From Oxytricha trifallax (Eukaryota > Ciliophora > Spirotrichea > Sporadotrichida > Oxytrichidae), in contig ARYC01000083.1 in NCBI GenBank assembly GCA_000711775.1, positions 82,721 through 146,720 of the forward strand: a stretch of 64,000 nt of DNA, written 5' to 3'. Under the pieces are notes generated by a model, which worked only from the letters and a program-made list of their open reading frames with translations, had not been told where the DNA came from and made no database searches. Below, piece after piece: positions 35,021-47,168 of the stretch. The translations under genes were made by a program, and so were the position numbers. Each line of letters starts with the position of its first letter. Position 1 is the first letter of the stretch.

Positions 35021-35299
35021 CCAAATTAAGTCCAAACTTTATTTAAAAGACCTCATTTAAAAAAATCTCTTTAGAAGCTTTAAGTTTACTAAATTTTAGA
35101 ATTTTACAAATAAAATGTGTCAAATTACACTCTTTTATTGGTGATTTAATTTAATTACTTTTCACCAATGAATTTATCAGAATTTCTAGTAATCAAATTT
35201 TGGTATACCTAGTTGAATTCTATCATTATAGGGATACATTCGAAATCGCGATATTTTTATACTAATTCAATTACAAAATCTCAAAATTTTATTTTTATT

Positions 35300-36160
35300 C
35301 ATGAACCTACAGAAAAAATTCCTAGAAAATCAATGATCAAGAAATCCAGTTGAATTTATGAGCATTGAGGTAAAGGAATTAATCATTTAAAGACAGTGTC
35401 AGAGATCAATCAACTTATTTTTTAATTGAGGATGATTTTGTCTTGAAAATTATTGACATAAATTCTTGTTTTTAAAAGATACATTTATTTGGAGGTTAAA
35501 CATAGAATAAAATTTTCACAGATGATTAATTCGGTTAAAAATTTATCCTATTATTTACTTTCTTACTGATGACAAAATCTAAATGGAATTCGTTGTAATG
35601 AGTATTACATTTTGTGTTAATCAAAATTTCAGAGTGCAGGCATATTATCTAGCTTGATGCTATTTTATTTAAAAAATGTGTAGCATTTACGCTTTCTCTA
35701 CTTGTAATTAATTACAGAGAGTTTTAATCTGACAACAGATTCCAAAGGTAAATTGGCTAAATTTTACAGAGATATTTAAAGAAAGAGAAGAGCGTCACAA
35801 GCTTAGTTATCTTCATAAAGACTTAAAGCCATAAAAATAATGATAGATTTTCAATCTCTAAGAGTCTATATTATTGATTTTACCAAGACTCAAAGAGTGC
35901 CTTTCTCAGCTTATGAAATGTACAGAGCACTCCTTGATATATCACAGAAAGTGAAGACTGGAGAGACTGAGTATTGCTTATGATATGGGGATTGGCAGCA
36001 ACAATAATAATAAGAGTGAGTTTGCAAGGGACGATTACTTTTACTTTAAGAGTGAGATGGCATCTATGCTAAGAATCAAACGATATCCTGATAAGAATAA
36101 AATTATTGTATATTTAAGAGCTTGAATTTTCACAGTAATCAAACCAAACAATGAATAGAA
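35300..36160 (+). pseudogene. T3 57-kDa kinase ORF remnant
   Basis: Remnants of the TBE kinase-like domain: catalytic loop LHKDLKP near 35,811-35,831, followed by RVYIIDFTKTQRVP, closely parallel to T1 (RVYIIDFNRAQ). Zinc fingers were not recognisable. Stops and frameshifts throughout. Confidence 0.65.
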
Positions 36161-36719
36161 TGTTATGATAGACATAATTAAACAGCAAATTAGAAAGATA
36201 AGATATAAATAATTGCCACATGACTATAAGCAAATTATTGTGCTAAATATTTTAAAATCTCGCTTGCTAAACTCAATTAATTACAAATATTAAAAAATAA
36301 TCCTCTGCATAAACTTAGTAAAAACCCTAATAAATATAATCAGTTCTATCATTTTGATAATAAAAAAATTCAATCTAATCTTTGAAAGGGTTTTAGGGTT
36401 TTGATTTTATTTTAGATTCTATTACTAAATACTAAATAAATATATATAGTTATTAAATATGAATATTTCTATTAAGAGATCATCGCATAAATTTGATTTA
36501 GTAAAAAAAAAAATCAAAATAATTATCTAATTTTTTTAAAATAATCATTGTATTTAAAAATTATTATATGATCGCCAATACGAATGTTTTGATAAATAGT
36601 AAATAGAAAGTTAATAAATCTCGAAATAAAAATTCTAGAGAGATTATATATTAATCAGTATTTTATATAGAGTGTGGTATAAATTTTATACAGTAAAGTT
36701 TGACTTTGTATTAGTTAGT

Positions 36720-37346
36720 TAGGGATGGTACATGTCTCAAACCCCCCCCCCCACTTGTTTTATAGTAAAAATAAAACAAAAATTTCTTACTATCCTAATT
36801 TGGGTCGAAAATCACGAATTTAATAATTAAAAAACTTTTTGATGACACTCTGACTTTGAAAAATTTATCGAGTTATTTATTATATTCAAAATATAAATAG
36901 TTAATTTATGATAATCTTTTAATTATTTTTTCTCCAACAACTTTAACTTCTTAACTTATAATTTCAATAGTACATAAAATGTAGTCTTTTTAAAATATAA
37001 TTAAGATATAATAAAATGAATAATCATTTATTTTATGAATAATAATGTTTTTTTACTCCAAATATCATAATATATTGTCAACAAGTTACAGTACAAATAA
37101 ATTTATAAGTAAAAATTTGAAAGTTATTAGAGGAAGATCACAAAACATTATCTTAAATGAACTATCTTATTTTTGTAATAATGATAATCCGATAATTTTT
37201 TCAAAATACCATTACCTCAGAGTGTTTCCAAAATTTTTTTTAATTATTAAATTCATGATTTTTGACCCACAGATTGTTTTGTAAGAAAATTACTGTTTTT
37301 AATTTTACTATAATAAAAGTGGGAGGTGTGAGACAGGTACCCCTCA
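36720..37346. mobile_element. about 625-bp foldback/MITE element with poly-C ends
   Basis: Left end GGTACATGTCTCAAACCCCC and right end (other strand) GGTACCTGTCTCACACCTCCC. Both continue into ACTT...TTATAGTAAA and a long degenerate palindrome across the whole element. The 79-codon frame at 37,045-37,284 lies within the right arm and is probably incidental. Confidence 0.65.
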
Positions 37347-38565
37347 ATTATTTTAATATAAACTCCTATTATTAGATGGTAAGCTTCGTATTTAATATTT
37401 TATGTATATTTATTATTTCTTTTTTTTAATTAAGAAATAAAATTATGACTAAGAGTTTTATTGAAATTAAATTACTTATTACTTCGAATATTAATTTTTA
37501 GCAATAGTCATACTAAATTATAAAATATTATTTATATTCTATATCAAATATAAAACTAATTTAATTCAATTTACTTTAATCATTCTAATTAAGAATAAAA
37601 CTGATGAATGTAAGAATTTATTATGATGAATAATTATTAACAGTAATCAATATAAATAAGAATAAATTTTGATAGTACGCTTCGAATTGAAATTATAAAA
37701 ATTTCCTTCCTTTCTCGTCCAAATATGTTTACATCTAAGATTCTCATTTTCTTACAAGTTTCCATAATTTTCTAAATATCTGGTTCTTGTAAGCCTTCTA
37801 GTTAGTTCTAATAAAGGTTTTTTTCTTCTAATTCATTTTCAGGCATTTTTCATAGTTCTCGCATAAAGCTTTTAATTATAATAGAAATAATATTAAATGT
37901 ATATTTTAAAAACTTTAAACCCTTGGGGGGTTATATAATAATGTATTAAGACTAATATTTTTAATGAAAACTAAAAGCACCAAAAATTTGTTCAATTATT
38001 TCATCAAATATCTCAGAGTTACCCAAATTTAATTATTATAGTGTTGCCAATTTAAACCATTCCCATAACATACAAATATTTGATTTATATATATATTTAT
38101 ATATGTTTATATTTAACAATCATACCTACTAATTCCTTTGATATTGTATTGCAAAAACTTCCAAGTTGTTATTGTTATTAAGGTAATCTAAAATATCCAA
38201 AAGTCCTTCTTCTGTCAAATCATTAGATGAAATGTCAAAGTGATTTAATTTATTCATAATTCCTCAAAATATTGGAGATAGTTATTTAGCATAGTCATTG
38301 CCTAAATTATTTCCTGCGAGGTTAAGGAATTTTAGTTTATCTAGAATTATTAAAGTATCTAATGCATCTAATAAGTAAATTACTTAAAATAAAATTCTAA
38401 ATTATTTTATTCAGATAAAATTATTGTTTGTTAAAAGTAATTGAATTAAGAATAATACTAAGTATCACCCTTTAAGGCATTATTAAAATTAAAGATGATT
38501 CTGTAATATTTAGATATTAATGCGCTAAGGGTAAGATAAATAATATATCTAATTACTTATCAATC

Positions 38566-39388
38566 AATAAAATGTATTAAAAATTAATAACGTTTATTAT
38601 AACTCATTAAAGTAAATATTTGTACTATTTATTTATACTAATTTTCTTCTTTAAGTTAATTTAAAGAGATGGTTTTAAATTGTTTTATAATGGTTTTGTA
38701 TAATAATTTTAGAGAAACATATTAAGATTTGTTAATAAACCAATATTGATGCTAAAAAATTTAAATTTGCACTTTAAGTAGACATTACCCTATTTGGGCA
38801 AATTATCATCAAAGATTCAAGCTATTAAAAGTTTCTTTAGGTAAATTAATAACATACAAAACTGACAAACTAAGATTTTATGTATTAAAAATATAAAAAT
38901 ATTTAAATTATTAAATGGTAAAGGTATAAAATTAAATTTTTCTACTACATTTAAGATAGCTATGGGTTGATAAATTGGTTGGGTTTTAAAATATTTCGAA
39001 TTAATGAGGAGAATTCAATTATACTTAAATTCCCTGCATTCATTTTATCATTCTTATGAAATAAAATCAAGAAGAAGGTCATTCTCAGTGTAAGAATACT
39101 TGAAGAAAGAAATGACGAGATAATTTTCATATTTAACATAGTTTGGGTAAAATAGTAAAGCCCACAATTTAAATTTCCTGTAGTGGAAAATTCAAAGCAT
39201 ACTAAGACTTCATTTTGAATTAAAAATCTGCGATATCTCTCATTTTTTTAATGCTTTTTTTTAAGGTATGTAATTTTGAATTGAGGGAAATGAAATAGTG
39301 CGATTGAAGGTTTATCATATTTATTTCTTTTTAAAAACCGCTTCAAAAAATAAAACTTCGATTTTTTCCAATTAAATAGCTGTCTCTT
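38566..39388 (-). other. unassigned 274-codon open frame in the L5 intervening region
   Basis: Without TGA for about 274 codons on the minus strand (segments KRFLKRNKYDKPSIALFHF, QNEVLVCFEFSTTGNLNCG, KNDKMNAGNLSIIEFSSLIR), but no early ATG. The opposite strand has a competing frame from about 38,975 to 39,282 (MRRIQLYLNSLHSFYHS, SFSVQEYLKKEMTRQFSYL). In DNA this AT-rich with only one stop codon, long frames arise by chance, so neither is asserted as a gene. Confidence 0.25.
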
Positions 39389-40175
39389 TCAAGTAAATAG
39401 TTATAATTTAATTTTATAAAAGAATATATGAAAAATGTTTGTACTAAACTTAACATATATTTATTCATCTTATAGTAAATCATTTTACATTGTTGAGATT
39501 ATAAAAATATAAATTTTGGGAGAGTTTTATCGAGATTAATTTTTAATATTTAAAGTTTTCGAATTAAAAAGACATAATGAATTATTTTAGAGTAATAATT
39601 ATAGTAAAATAAATGAAATATCGTTAAAAATATCTAAATAATTAATAATAAAATAATGGTTCTAAGATATAATTTAATAATTTATATAAATAAATTATTG
39701 ATAAATTGTTTTAATTTTATTCTAGATCACTATGTTTTGACTTTATGTTTTCAAATATATTAAAATTTAAATAGAATTATTCCGTTTATAAATAAGCTTA
39801 TTTTTATACAGAATGAAAAGAATATATTCTATATTTATACTAAAGACTAGTGCTTACCCTATTATAATATAAATTAATTGAACTTATTGAATAAATAATA
39901 AAAAATAATTCAAAATACCACATCAGTAAGATCCTCAATAATGTTTAAAGGATGTAAAGTATATAAGAAAATATCTATAATTACATCATGTAATATATAA
40001 AAAAATAAATTTCCTCTTTTCTACCAAAAAGGAGTAATTAGATTTACTGAGGAATACAATTAATTTGGAAAATTATTAATAATTAATTTTATATAATAAT
40101 TAATTAAGTTAGCGTCATCTCAAACCTTAACAAAAATGTATTTATTATATAAATAATTTTAATTTTACTGGATTA

Positions 40176-40287
<112 letters not shown>

Positions 40288-40324
40288 GTTACTTTAGTTA
40301 TAGACCCCTGCAAAAGATAAATTG

Positions 40325-40792
40325 AGTTTAATTTCTATAAAAATAAATTTAAAATTTAACTAAAATTGTAGTTAGTTTATTTTACAAAAGGGATGAAGTA
40401 ATCGTCCCATATTTTGTTAGTACAGTTAATTTTGATTATTCTACTTATCAAGTACCACAATTTAGAGCTTTTCACAAAGTTAGCATCCACGTACTAAATG
40501 AATAAAAGTTATATTTTAGAGATATTAAAAATAATGAAGATTTATTGGAGATCTAAGTTATAAAAACATTCTCAACTTAAGGTAATTTAATTATGTGCAA
40601 GTATTTATTATAGGTTATTAATTTAAAAATATTAATTAAGATATTTTTAAATAATGATTTATTACCCTTTCTTTTCTTCAAGCATCAAGATATGCAAGAG
40701 GAAAGCTACAGCCACATAGTATTGTTTTTATATTGACTAGAGAAGCGTCGTAAGCATTCAAGAACTTTTTATGGAAATTGCCAAGATGAGCC
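40325..40792 (+). CDS. possible two-block coding fragment, plus strand, unknown
   Basis: Block 1 (about 40,345-40,580) reads LFYKRDEVIVPYFVSTVNFD, YQVPQFRAFHKVSIHVLNE and IKNNEDLLEIQVIK, with ordinary protein composition. It runs into a GTAATT border. Block 2 (40,683-40,792) after TTCTTCAAG reads SRYARGKLQPHSIVFIL and FKNFLWKLPR then TGA. It may be a piece of another gene or a macronuclear-destined segment lying in the germline DNA between L5 blocks. No family recognised and no start codon found. Confidence 0.3.
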
Positions 40793-41086
40793 TCAAATTT
40801 TGATATTTTTCAGTTTTTCCACTTCATCGTCTTTCTCATAAACACAAAATTAAGATAACATTCCTAAAATAATTATATTTATTAATAAATGAATTTTCGA
40901 AGTCAAATGCACAACTGCGATATGTAAATAAGCATTAAATCCTATGCCTCAGAAAAAAGAAAAAAGAATGAAGTAAAAATTTTATTATTTTAGCTAAATT
41001 TACTATTCTTTTTAAATTTTAAAACATAGGACTAAAAAATAAAAATACTCGTGCTTTAAGATAAATTAAGAAATGAATGAAATTTA

Positions 41087-41577
41087 GGGGGGAGGAAGTT
41101 TCCTGCACCGGTTTATGATAAAAAAAAATTTTAGGGAAGTTTCCTGCACTCTTTTAAATTTTTTTAATTTTTATTTTTTTAATTAAATTAATCTTTATTA
41201 AAACTATCAACTAACTTCAGGACTAATTTCAACATTTAATTATACTTTAATTTTTTAATCTATAGTCAATATCTCTCTTCAGATTCCAACAACTCTGACA
41301 TTTTTCATCTAATATTTATAGGTTCTGTTATAGTAATTCCAAATATTTTATCCAATTTTTATTGAAATTCTGATTGAACTTTTCTTGTTCTTACCATACC
41401 TTTATAATGTTAGACTATATTTTCTTTAACTACTTCAATGATGAGCGATATGCTCTTAATATTTAATGGGTAAAAAAATATTAATTTTGTTAATTTATGT
41501 CAAATTTATTAAATTTAACATAAAAAAATTAAAGCGTGCAGGAAACTTCCTCGAGTGCAGGAAACTTCCCCCCCCCC
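41087..41577. repeat. 491-bp MITE with G-rich tips, GGAAGTTTCCTGCAC family, 8-bp target duplication
   Basis: Left tip GGGGGGAGGAAGTTTCCTGC; right tip the inverse with a longer C run. Each end has a second copy of GGAAGTTTCCTGCAC in tandem. Target duplication GAAATTTA at 41,079-41,086 and 41,578-41,585. The interior is AT-rich with no gene. An 8-bp duplication suggests hAT-type mobilisation (inference). Confidence 0.8.
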
Positions 41578-43066
41578 GAAATTTATTATATTATAATTCA
41601 AAATTTATTAAATAACTACAATAAATTATTTTTTAAAAAAAGTAATGCATACAATATTTATTCAAAAATGCTAAGTTTTATAGCCAAATTTCTATAAATT
41701 TATTTTATATTTTCTTAGATTAGATTTATAAATATATTGGTTTTATCCCTATTTTTTAATGATTTATTTGTTCAGTTTTTTAGATTCATGTCAATCTGAT
41801 GAAACATTTCAAGCATGTAATCCAAATATACATCACCATTTTACATAAATATAATTTTTTCTACAATTATTTCGTTTTCTTAGCTAAGAATATCTTCCTC
41901 AAAATCTTGAGAAACTTATTTTTAATAATTTTTAATTCTTCCGGATCATAATAATCATCTAAAATGAAAATGTGAGTGCCATTACATAACACTCATTGTT
42001 TTAATTTAGAATATTTTTTAACCAGATAAATACAATGCTGAGTTATAAATTATAAGAACTTTGAAAGTCAGCCACATCGTTTAATTAAGAGAAATTGTTA
42101 AATTTGGTAAAATAAAATTATCATGTTCCTTAAACTCTGGTGGAGCATTTTTCACCATAAAAAATATAGATCTATAGTGTCATTAAAATTATATTAAATG
42201 TAGATTGAATCAAGAGTTCAATATTAAAATTATATAGATCACGAGGAAAAAAATTAATCATAAATTTTTCCTAATAAAAACGATAAAAAATTAATAAAGT
42301 TCTCTGGCCTATAAAATTTTATATTATTTTTAAATGTCTCCTTTATATATTTTTTTCCCTAATTTTATAATGGTTTATGTATTGAAATTTAAAAAATAAA
42401 CGATTTAACTTAAATAAATTCGAACATCAGAATTCTATAAATTATATCTTGACTCTTAATTAACCCTGCTTATATGTTTATAAAACTTAAAGATACTCAA
42501 ACGTGATTATTTCTTCTGGCCAAGTATCCCAGCCTATTTGTTAAACTCAGATGTAAATGGAAATTTAACTTTTTTAAATAAGTTTAGTATTGCCCTATAG
42601 AATAATTGAAGAAAATATTTTGATTTTTTACTCAGGATCGTAGTAATAAAACTGTTTCATGGCTGTGTTCATAGGTAAATTATAAGATGTCATAAGTAAC
42701 ATACTTGTTCTTTATTTAAGGGATCAACCAAGGTAGATTACTTTCCATTTTTAATTATTCTAATTATTATTATATTTAATTTAATGAATGAATATTCTTT
42801 TTAAATATTAACTTGAAAATACGTGAAAAATTAATATAAATTTTGACTATTTAAAAGCGTCTTATACATTATTTATATATTTATTAAAAATAGGTATAAT
42901 TTTCTTTTAAAAATATAGCTTTCTTGATTTGCTTACTAAATCATCACATTACTTAGTTAAGCTAATAAATTTCACTCTTATAGTAAAATTATCTTTATTA
43001 TCTGCCACTATAATTTATTTGTGAAGGATACCCTCATAAGATATTTCTCTAATTCAGTACGTCATT

Positions 43067-44060
43067 CAAAACCCCAAAACAATTTAACTAGATGTTTTTC
43101 TGTGATCTTGTTTTTAAATGTATTGTTGGAAATTTTTTGTGTAGCAGAGAAAAAGTAGTTTTTATGTAAATTTTATTTAATACCGATGGATCGATTAACA
43201 CACGAAGATTATGGTTAAGAACTATTAAATTAAAAATAAATATTATTTTTTTGTTAAAATTATATATAATAAGTTATAAATTGGTAAAAATCAAATTTTC
43301 TCAACCTGATTGGATTATTTTATAGGAAAATTAATCGAACCAATAGTTTTTATAATTAGTCCAAACATTTTTATTTATACGGCAATAATAATTAACTTTC
43401 AATTTAATTATTCTTAGTCCCAATATTCGTGTTTTCATTGATCTATGGGGTTTTATGTACTTAATGTTATTAGTTTGCTTAACTTTAATAAAAAAGTTAA
43501 TTTGTTTATCTTTAATGTATTTCTTGCTTTAGTAAATTAAGGATGTCATCTATTGTTTAACTAGGATATTGGGAGCTCTCACAATTATCATCTACTATGC
43601 ATTCTATTTCTTCGTAGACATTTTCATATTTTAAATGTTTTTAGCCAAACTATCAATTGTTTACAATGCAATGTACAAAATAGAGATATCTTTTCTATTT
43701 CAATTTTTAATACTAATTTAGCTAAACCCACGCATCTCATTAAACAAAATTATTTTATACTTCTGTATTATTATTTGGATTGGTTTGATTACCTTTACTA
43801 AAGTAACAATAAATTAATTTATAACTTTAATGAAATCTATTACAGTTACTTTGAAAAGGTAGTGATTAATTAAAACGCATTGCGGTTTATGAAAATATCC
43901 AAGCTCATGGAACTCTTCAACACCCTTTATCATATCTTATACTATTTTTGCTTAAACTATTATGATAAAGATAGTACTCAGATTTATCTCAACTCCTCAA
44001 GCCTAAGTGCATTTAAACGATAGCTTAAAAATCTCCTTCAAGCTTAAGCAAATTTTGATA
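43067..44060. mobile_element. TBE relic with kinase remnant (right end lost)
   Basis: Left end CAAAACCCCAAAACAATTTAA with ATT before it (43,064-43,066). Remnants of the 57-kDa gene on the minus strand: a region at 43,560-43,680 matching the C-terminal part of T4/T5 57-kDa (ATTATCATCT... block) and 43,870-43,990 reading KGVEEFHELGYFHK, a decayed catalytic-loop region. No right terminal repeat or transposase was found. A MITE copy (43,181-43,455) lies inside. Confidence 0.6.
43181..43455. repeat. MITE-like element, TAAAACCCCATAGATCAAT family (copy 2)
   Basis: The right end, read on the other strand, is TAAAACCCCATAGATCAATG; the left end is degenerate (TACCGATGGATCGATTAACA). Subterminal GGTTAAGAACTATTAAAT matches copy 1 at 8,792-9,057. 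It lies within the TBE relic. Confidence 0.65.
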
Positions 44061-44289
44061 TTAAATTAGTTGCAATTCGTGAAAATATAAAATAAGTGAT
44101 TCATTATAATACACTAATATTTATTAATTTTTTAGTAATACAATAACTAGAGTATTTAAAAACCTTTATTTAAAAACAATTTAAATAATGCGAAATAAAT
44201 AAAAAGATTTTCAGTTTTTTATCATAATATTCATAATTGTCTCTTTTCATCTCTCAATTAGAAATTTATATTTTAAATATATATTAAAC

Positions 44290-44770
44290 TTAAATATATT
44301 TAAATAAGCCAATTACTTTTAATTGATTAGCAAAAGCGGCAGTAATATTTTTAATATCTATTTCATTTAAATTACAGCTTGCCAAACATAATTTTTCGTG
44401 TTAATATATAGTAAACTTATTATTTTATATAAAAATAGAAATATTTAACTAAATTATATTTAAATTTTACCAATGAAATCAGCAGCTTATTAAGATTGAG
44501 CTGGATTACAAAATTGATTACAAGCAAATTAAAATTCAAATTCTTTAAATGTATTATTATTTTCGAATAAATCCTTGGCATAAACAAGTCCTTCTTCTGT
44601 TAGACAATTACCTGATATATTCAAAAAGATTATTTCTTTCATTTTTTCTTTCAACATGGAACTAATTGCTTTGTTAATTCGTCTTTTATAAAATTTAATG
44701 AGAGATCGAAGTAGGTAAGATTATGGAGTATTTTAAAGATTCTAATGGAACCAGGAAGTCATAATTTTAA
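44290..44770 (-). CDS. LRR family gene L6, LRR part
   Basis: Minus-strand LRR fragments similar to L3/L8: block 44,530-44,770 (LTEEGLVYAKDLFENNNTFK-like reading around the CCTTCTTCTGTTAGACAA region) and a block 44,300-44,400. The N-terminus of the gene is at 53,327-53,469 on the far side of T4. Reading frames are imperfect; it may be decayed. Confidence 0.45.
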
Positions 44771-44774
44771 ATAA

Positions 44775-45165
44775 AAAATGGGGGGAACATTTTATTTCTT
44801 GAGCAGTTTTCCGCCCAACTAAAGTATCTTGTCCCAACATTCAAATTTATAAATTAAATCTTAACCCCATATTAAATATATTTTTATTTTAATATCAAGG
44901 TTATTTTTATTTATCCATTATCTCTTTTTAAATTGCAAAATATGTTCCACAAATCAATATAATAATTAATATATTTGATAGTTTGAGAAAATATTTGCAA
45001 TTTTCTCATGATGAAAATATGAATTATTATAACATAATTGATAATAAAAATTTAGAAAATTTATTAAAATTATATTTTTATTAATGAGGTAGTAGACTTA
45101 TGAGGGGAGATAACTTTCTACCTTGGGTACATATACCATTTCGGGGATAGGAAACTTCTCTTATA
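44775..45165. repeat. diverged G-tipped MITE
   Basis: Left tip ATGGGGGGAACATTTTATTT; right tip near GGGGATAGGAAACTTCTC. Related by its G-rich tips and GAAACTTC/GAAGTTTC blocks to the 41,087-41,577 family. Borders approximate. Confidence 0.4.
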
Positions 45166-45540
45166 AATTATTAAAATTTTATATATTATTATATACTGAA
45201 TTTCTTAATAGTTATTAAATGTTATCACACTAAATTGAGTGTAATAAAAACCCCAAAACCCCTTAGTGAGGTTTATAAGTGCTTTGATTTGTAGGTTATA
45301 GTTTGGGTATAGTTTGGGTATAATTAGGGTTAGTAGAGAAAACGCCGGTGTTATTGTTAAAATAGAATTGAATTGGGAAAATTGAAAAATAAATAAATAA
45401 CACAGATCGTTAATATATATAACTGTCACTAAATACAGAGGTCTGTTGATCAAATTTGATTCATGCCAGTTACCGTTAAGTTTGTAAGTGTCCCGGCTAC
45501 TGTAACCACCGATTTCATGTAACTGAGATGAGCAGAAAAG

Positions 45541-45752
45541 TTTTGACACATTTGACACCCGAAATCATAAATTCTCCCGTGTATTATAGAGGGATTTGAC
45601 ACTTTTGACACATTTGACAGGTAGATTTATTGGAAGACGAGATTTAATTTAATTAATGATTAGATTTAAAAATATTAATTCATTTTAATTAAAAAACTAA
45701 TAATATATAATTTTTTGACACATTTGACACCCATTTAATCCTGTCAAAAATT
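45541..45752. repeat. iterated TTTGACAC motifs in the left arm (mirrored at 47,270-47,481)
   Basis: TTTTGACACATTTGACACCC at 45,541-45,560; ATTTGACACTTTTGACACAT continuing to 45,621; TTTGACACATTTGACACCC about 45,714-45,732; and the inverse CTGTCAAAAATT at 45,741-45,752. Spaced octamer repeats in the terminal arms of a Rep-like element look like protein-binding iterons (inference). Confidence 0.6.
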
Positions 45753-45872
45753 ATGAATGTAATTAATAAATAACTTAAAGATTATTTAAAGAATTAAATA
45801 TTAAAACTAATGGAGAAGGAATCTTCATATTTAGCTTGACCCTCTAGATAAGCAGAATCACTTTCAAGAATC

Positions 45873-47168
45873 ATGGATTATAGACAAATTCACTTTTACG
45901 AGGCAGAATACCCATTCGGGCCAGAAAACTCTGAGAGAGTTGTATAACAACTAAAGAACATAAACAAAAAGATTAAGCATGTTAGTGTGTACTAGGATAC
46001 AGACAATCTTAAGAACTATATAGAATTCGAGTGCCATCCACTCACTTAAGGCCTACATAGAAGTCATTTTAAGCAGGCAAAAGGCAAAGGATCGAAAGTA
46101 TTAAGCCAGCTTCGAATAAAGATCAAGACCATAGAAGAGAAAAGCATTTCAGAGATTCTACAGCAAACACCCAACGTGATTCTAGTAGCAGGGGACAGCA
46201 TGAATTTTTCAGCAAAATAGGTCAAAGCGAGGATCTCGCAGAATAGAAGATCTTCAGCAACACTATAATCGAGCAAAACAAAAAGAGAAATGCTTGTAGA
46301 ATTCACCAGTCTCGTCTAGAGTGGAGAGATCTAAGATCTTTCATAATATGTGAAGCTTTTCTGGGACAACCCCAATGACATAGTGATGCTCTCGGAGATT
46401 GAATCTAAGCTTAGGGCAATAATGAAGCTTCTGAGATGCACGGGGATGATTGAGAGAAAAGCAATACCCATAATAGAGTCACTACAAACCTACGTCTTAA
46501 GATAGCAGCAAATTCACACTGACATTCAGCCTGTAGAACTTAAAAAATGGGAGGATTGGGGGTACGCAGAGGCTCTAGATGCTTTATACTAAGTAATAAT
46601 CACAAGAAATGATACTAAGAAGTGCTGCGTGTGCCTTTATGGCAGTGCAGATACTGGGAAATCTTCTATAGTAAGAATGCTCCAATAAATATTTGTGTGC
46701 GACGTACTACAGGAGGGCTAATCGCATTTCAAACTTCAAGTTCTCCCAATTAAGTTCTAACCACTGATCGTGCTCATGGACGAGATGAATGACCAGCATT
46801 TCTTTCGAAGCGATCGAGTAGCTAAAATGAAAAGACTTCTAGAAGTATAGGGGTACTCAACCGAGGCAAAGTACGGTGAAGTAGCCTTAGAGTACATAGA
46901 TGCTGCGGCAGTAATCACAACTAACTAAATGCCAATAACGTAGCTTGCTAAGATCGACTAGGAGGCCTTCAAGTCAAGATGTCATTTGATTGATCTAAGC
47001 AAGGTGCAGAAGCAAGCTAATAAGAAGATGCCATTTAGCGAAATAGACTTAGCAATGTACTTCATGAGAAGGCTAGAGGAGGAGAATTCAACCTTCGAGA
47101 ACTCCTAAGAAGAGCGGAAGAACCAAGAGATCAGTGCAATCATAGATAGCCTCTAAAAAAGCAGATGA
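45873..47168 (+). CDS. SF3 helicase / Rep-like replication protein, intact (431 aa)
   Basis: ATG 45873 to TGA 47166-47168 with no in-frame TGA; Gln often encoded by TAG/TAA, so it is adapted to ciliate decoding. The C-terminal half is a superfamily-3 helicase: Walker A GSADTGKS (residues 257-264), Walker B IVLMDEMND (299-307), a B'-like segment KRLLEVQGYSTEAKY, and sensor/motif C AAVITTNQMP (about 345-354). SF3 helicases occur in Rep/NS1/E1-type initiators of small DNA replicons. The N-terminal 250 residues (YRQIHFYEAEYPFG, IKHVSVYQDTDNLKNYIEFE) sit where those proteins carry an HUH nuclease, but I see no HUH motif. Probably the replication/mobility protein of the element. An earlier ATG at 45810 runs into TGA. 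Confidence 0.85.

Larger units (their letters stand above)
31582..36403. mobile_element. TBE transposon T3, old and degraded (4,822 bp, contains a nested TBE relic)
   Basis: Left end CAAAACCTTTAAACCCC then TTCAGTAGTTTAATTGAG; right end CTTTGAAAGGGTTTTAGGG then TTTTG. Target duplication ATT at 31,579-31,581 and 36,404-36,406. Terminal repeats carry many substitutions. Genes, all broken: transposase (+) about 31,700-32,740; 22-kDa (-) about 32,780-33,520; 57-kDa (+) about 35,300-36,160. A second TBE relic lies at about 33,828-35,020. Same subfamily as T1. Confidence 0.82.

Noticed and set aside
45205-45558. 117-codon frame and its mirror at 47,464-47,685
   Set aside because: It lies in the inverted arms of the SF3 element, runs across iterons and the element boundary, and requires a non-ATG start.
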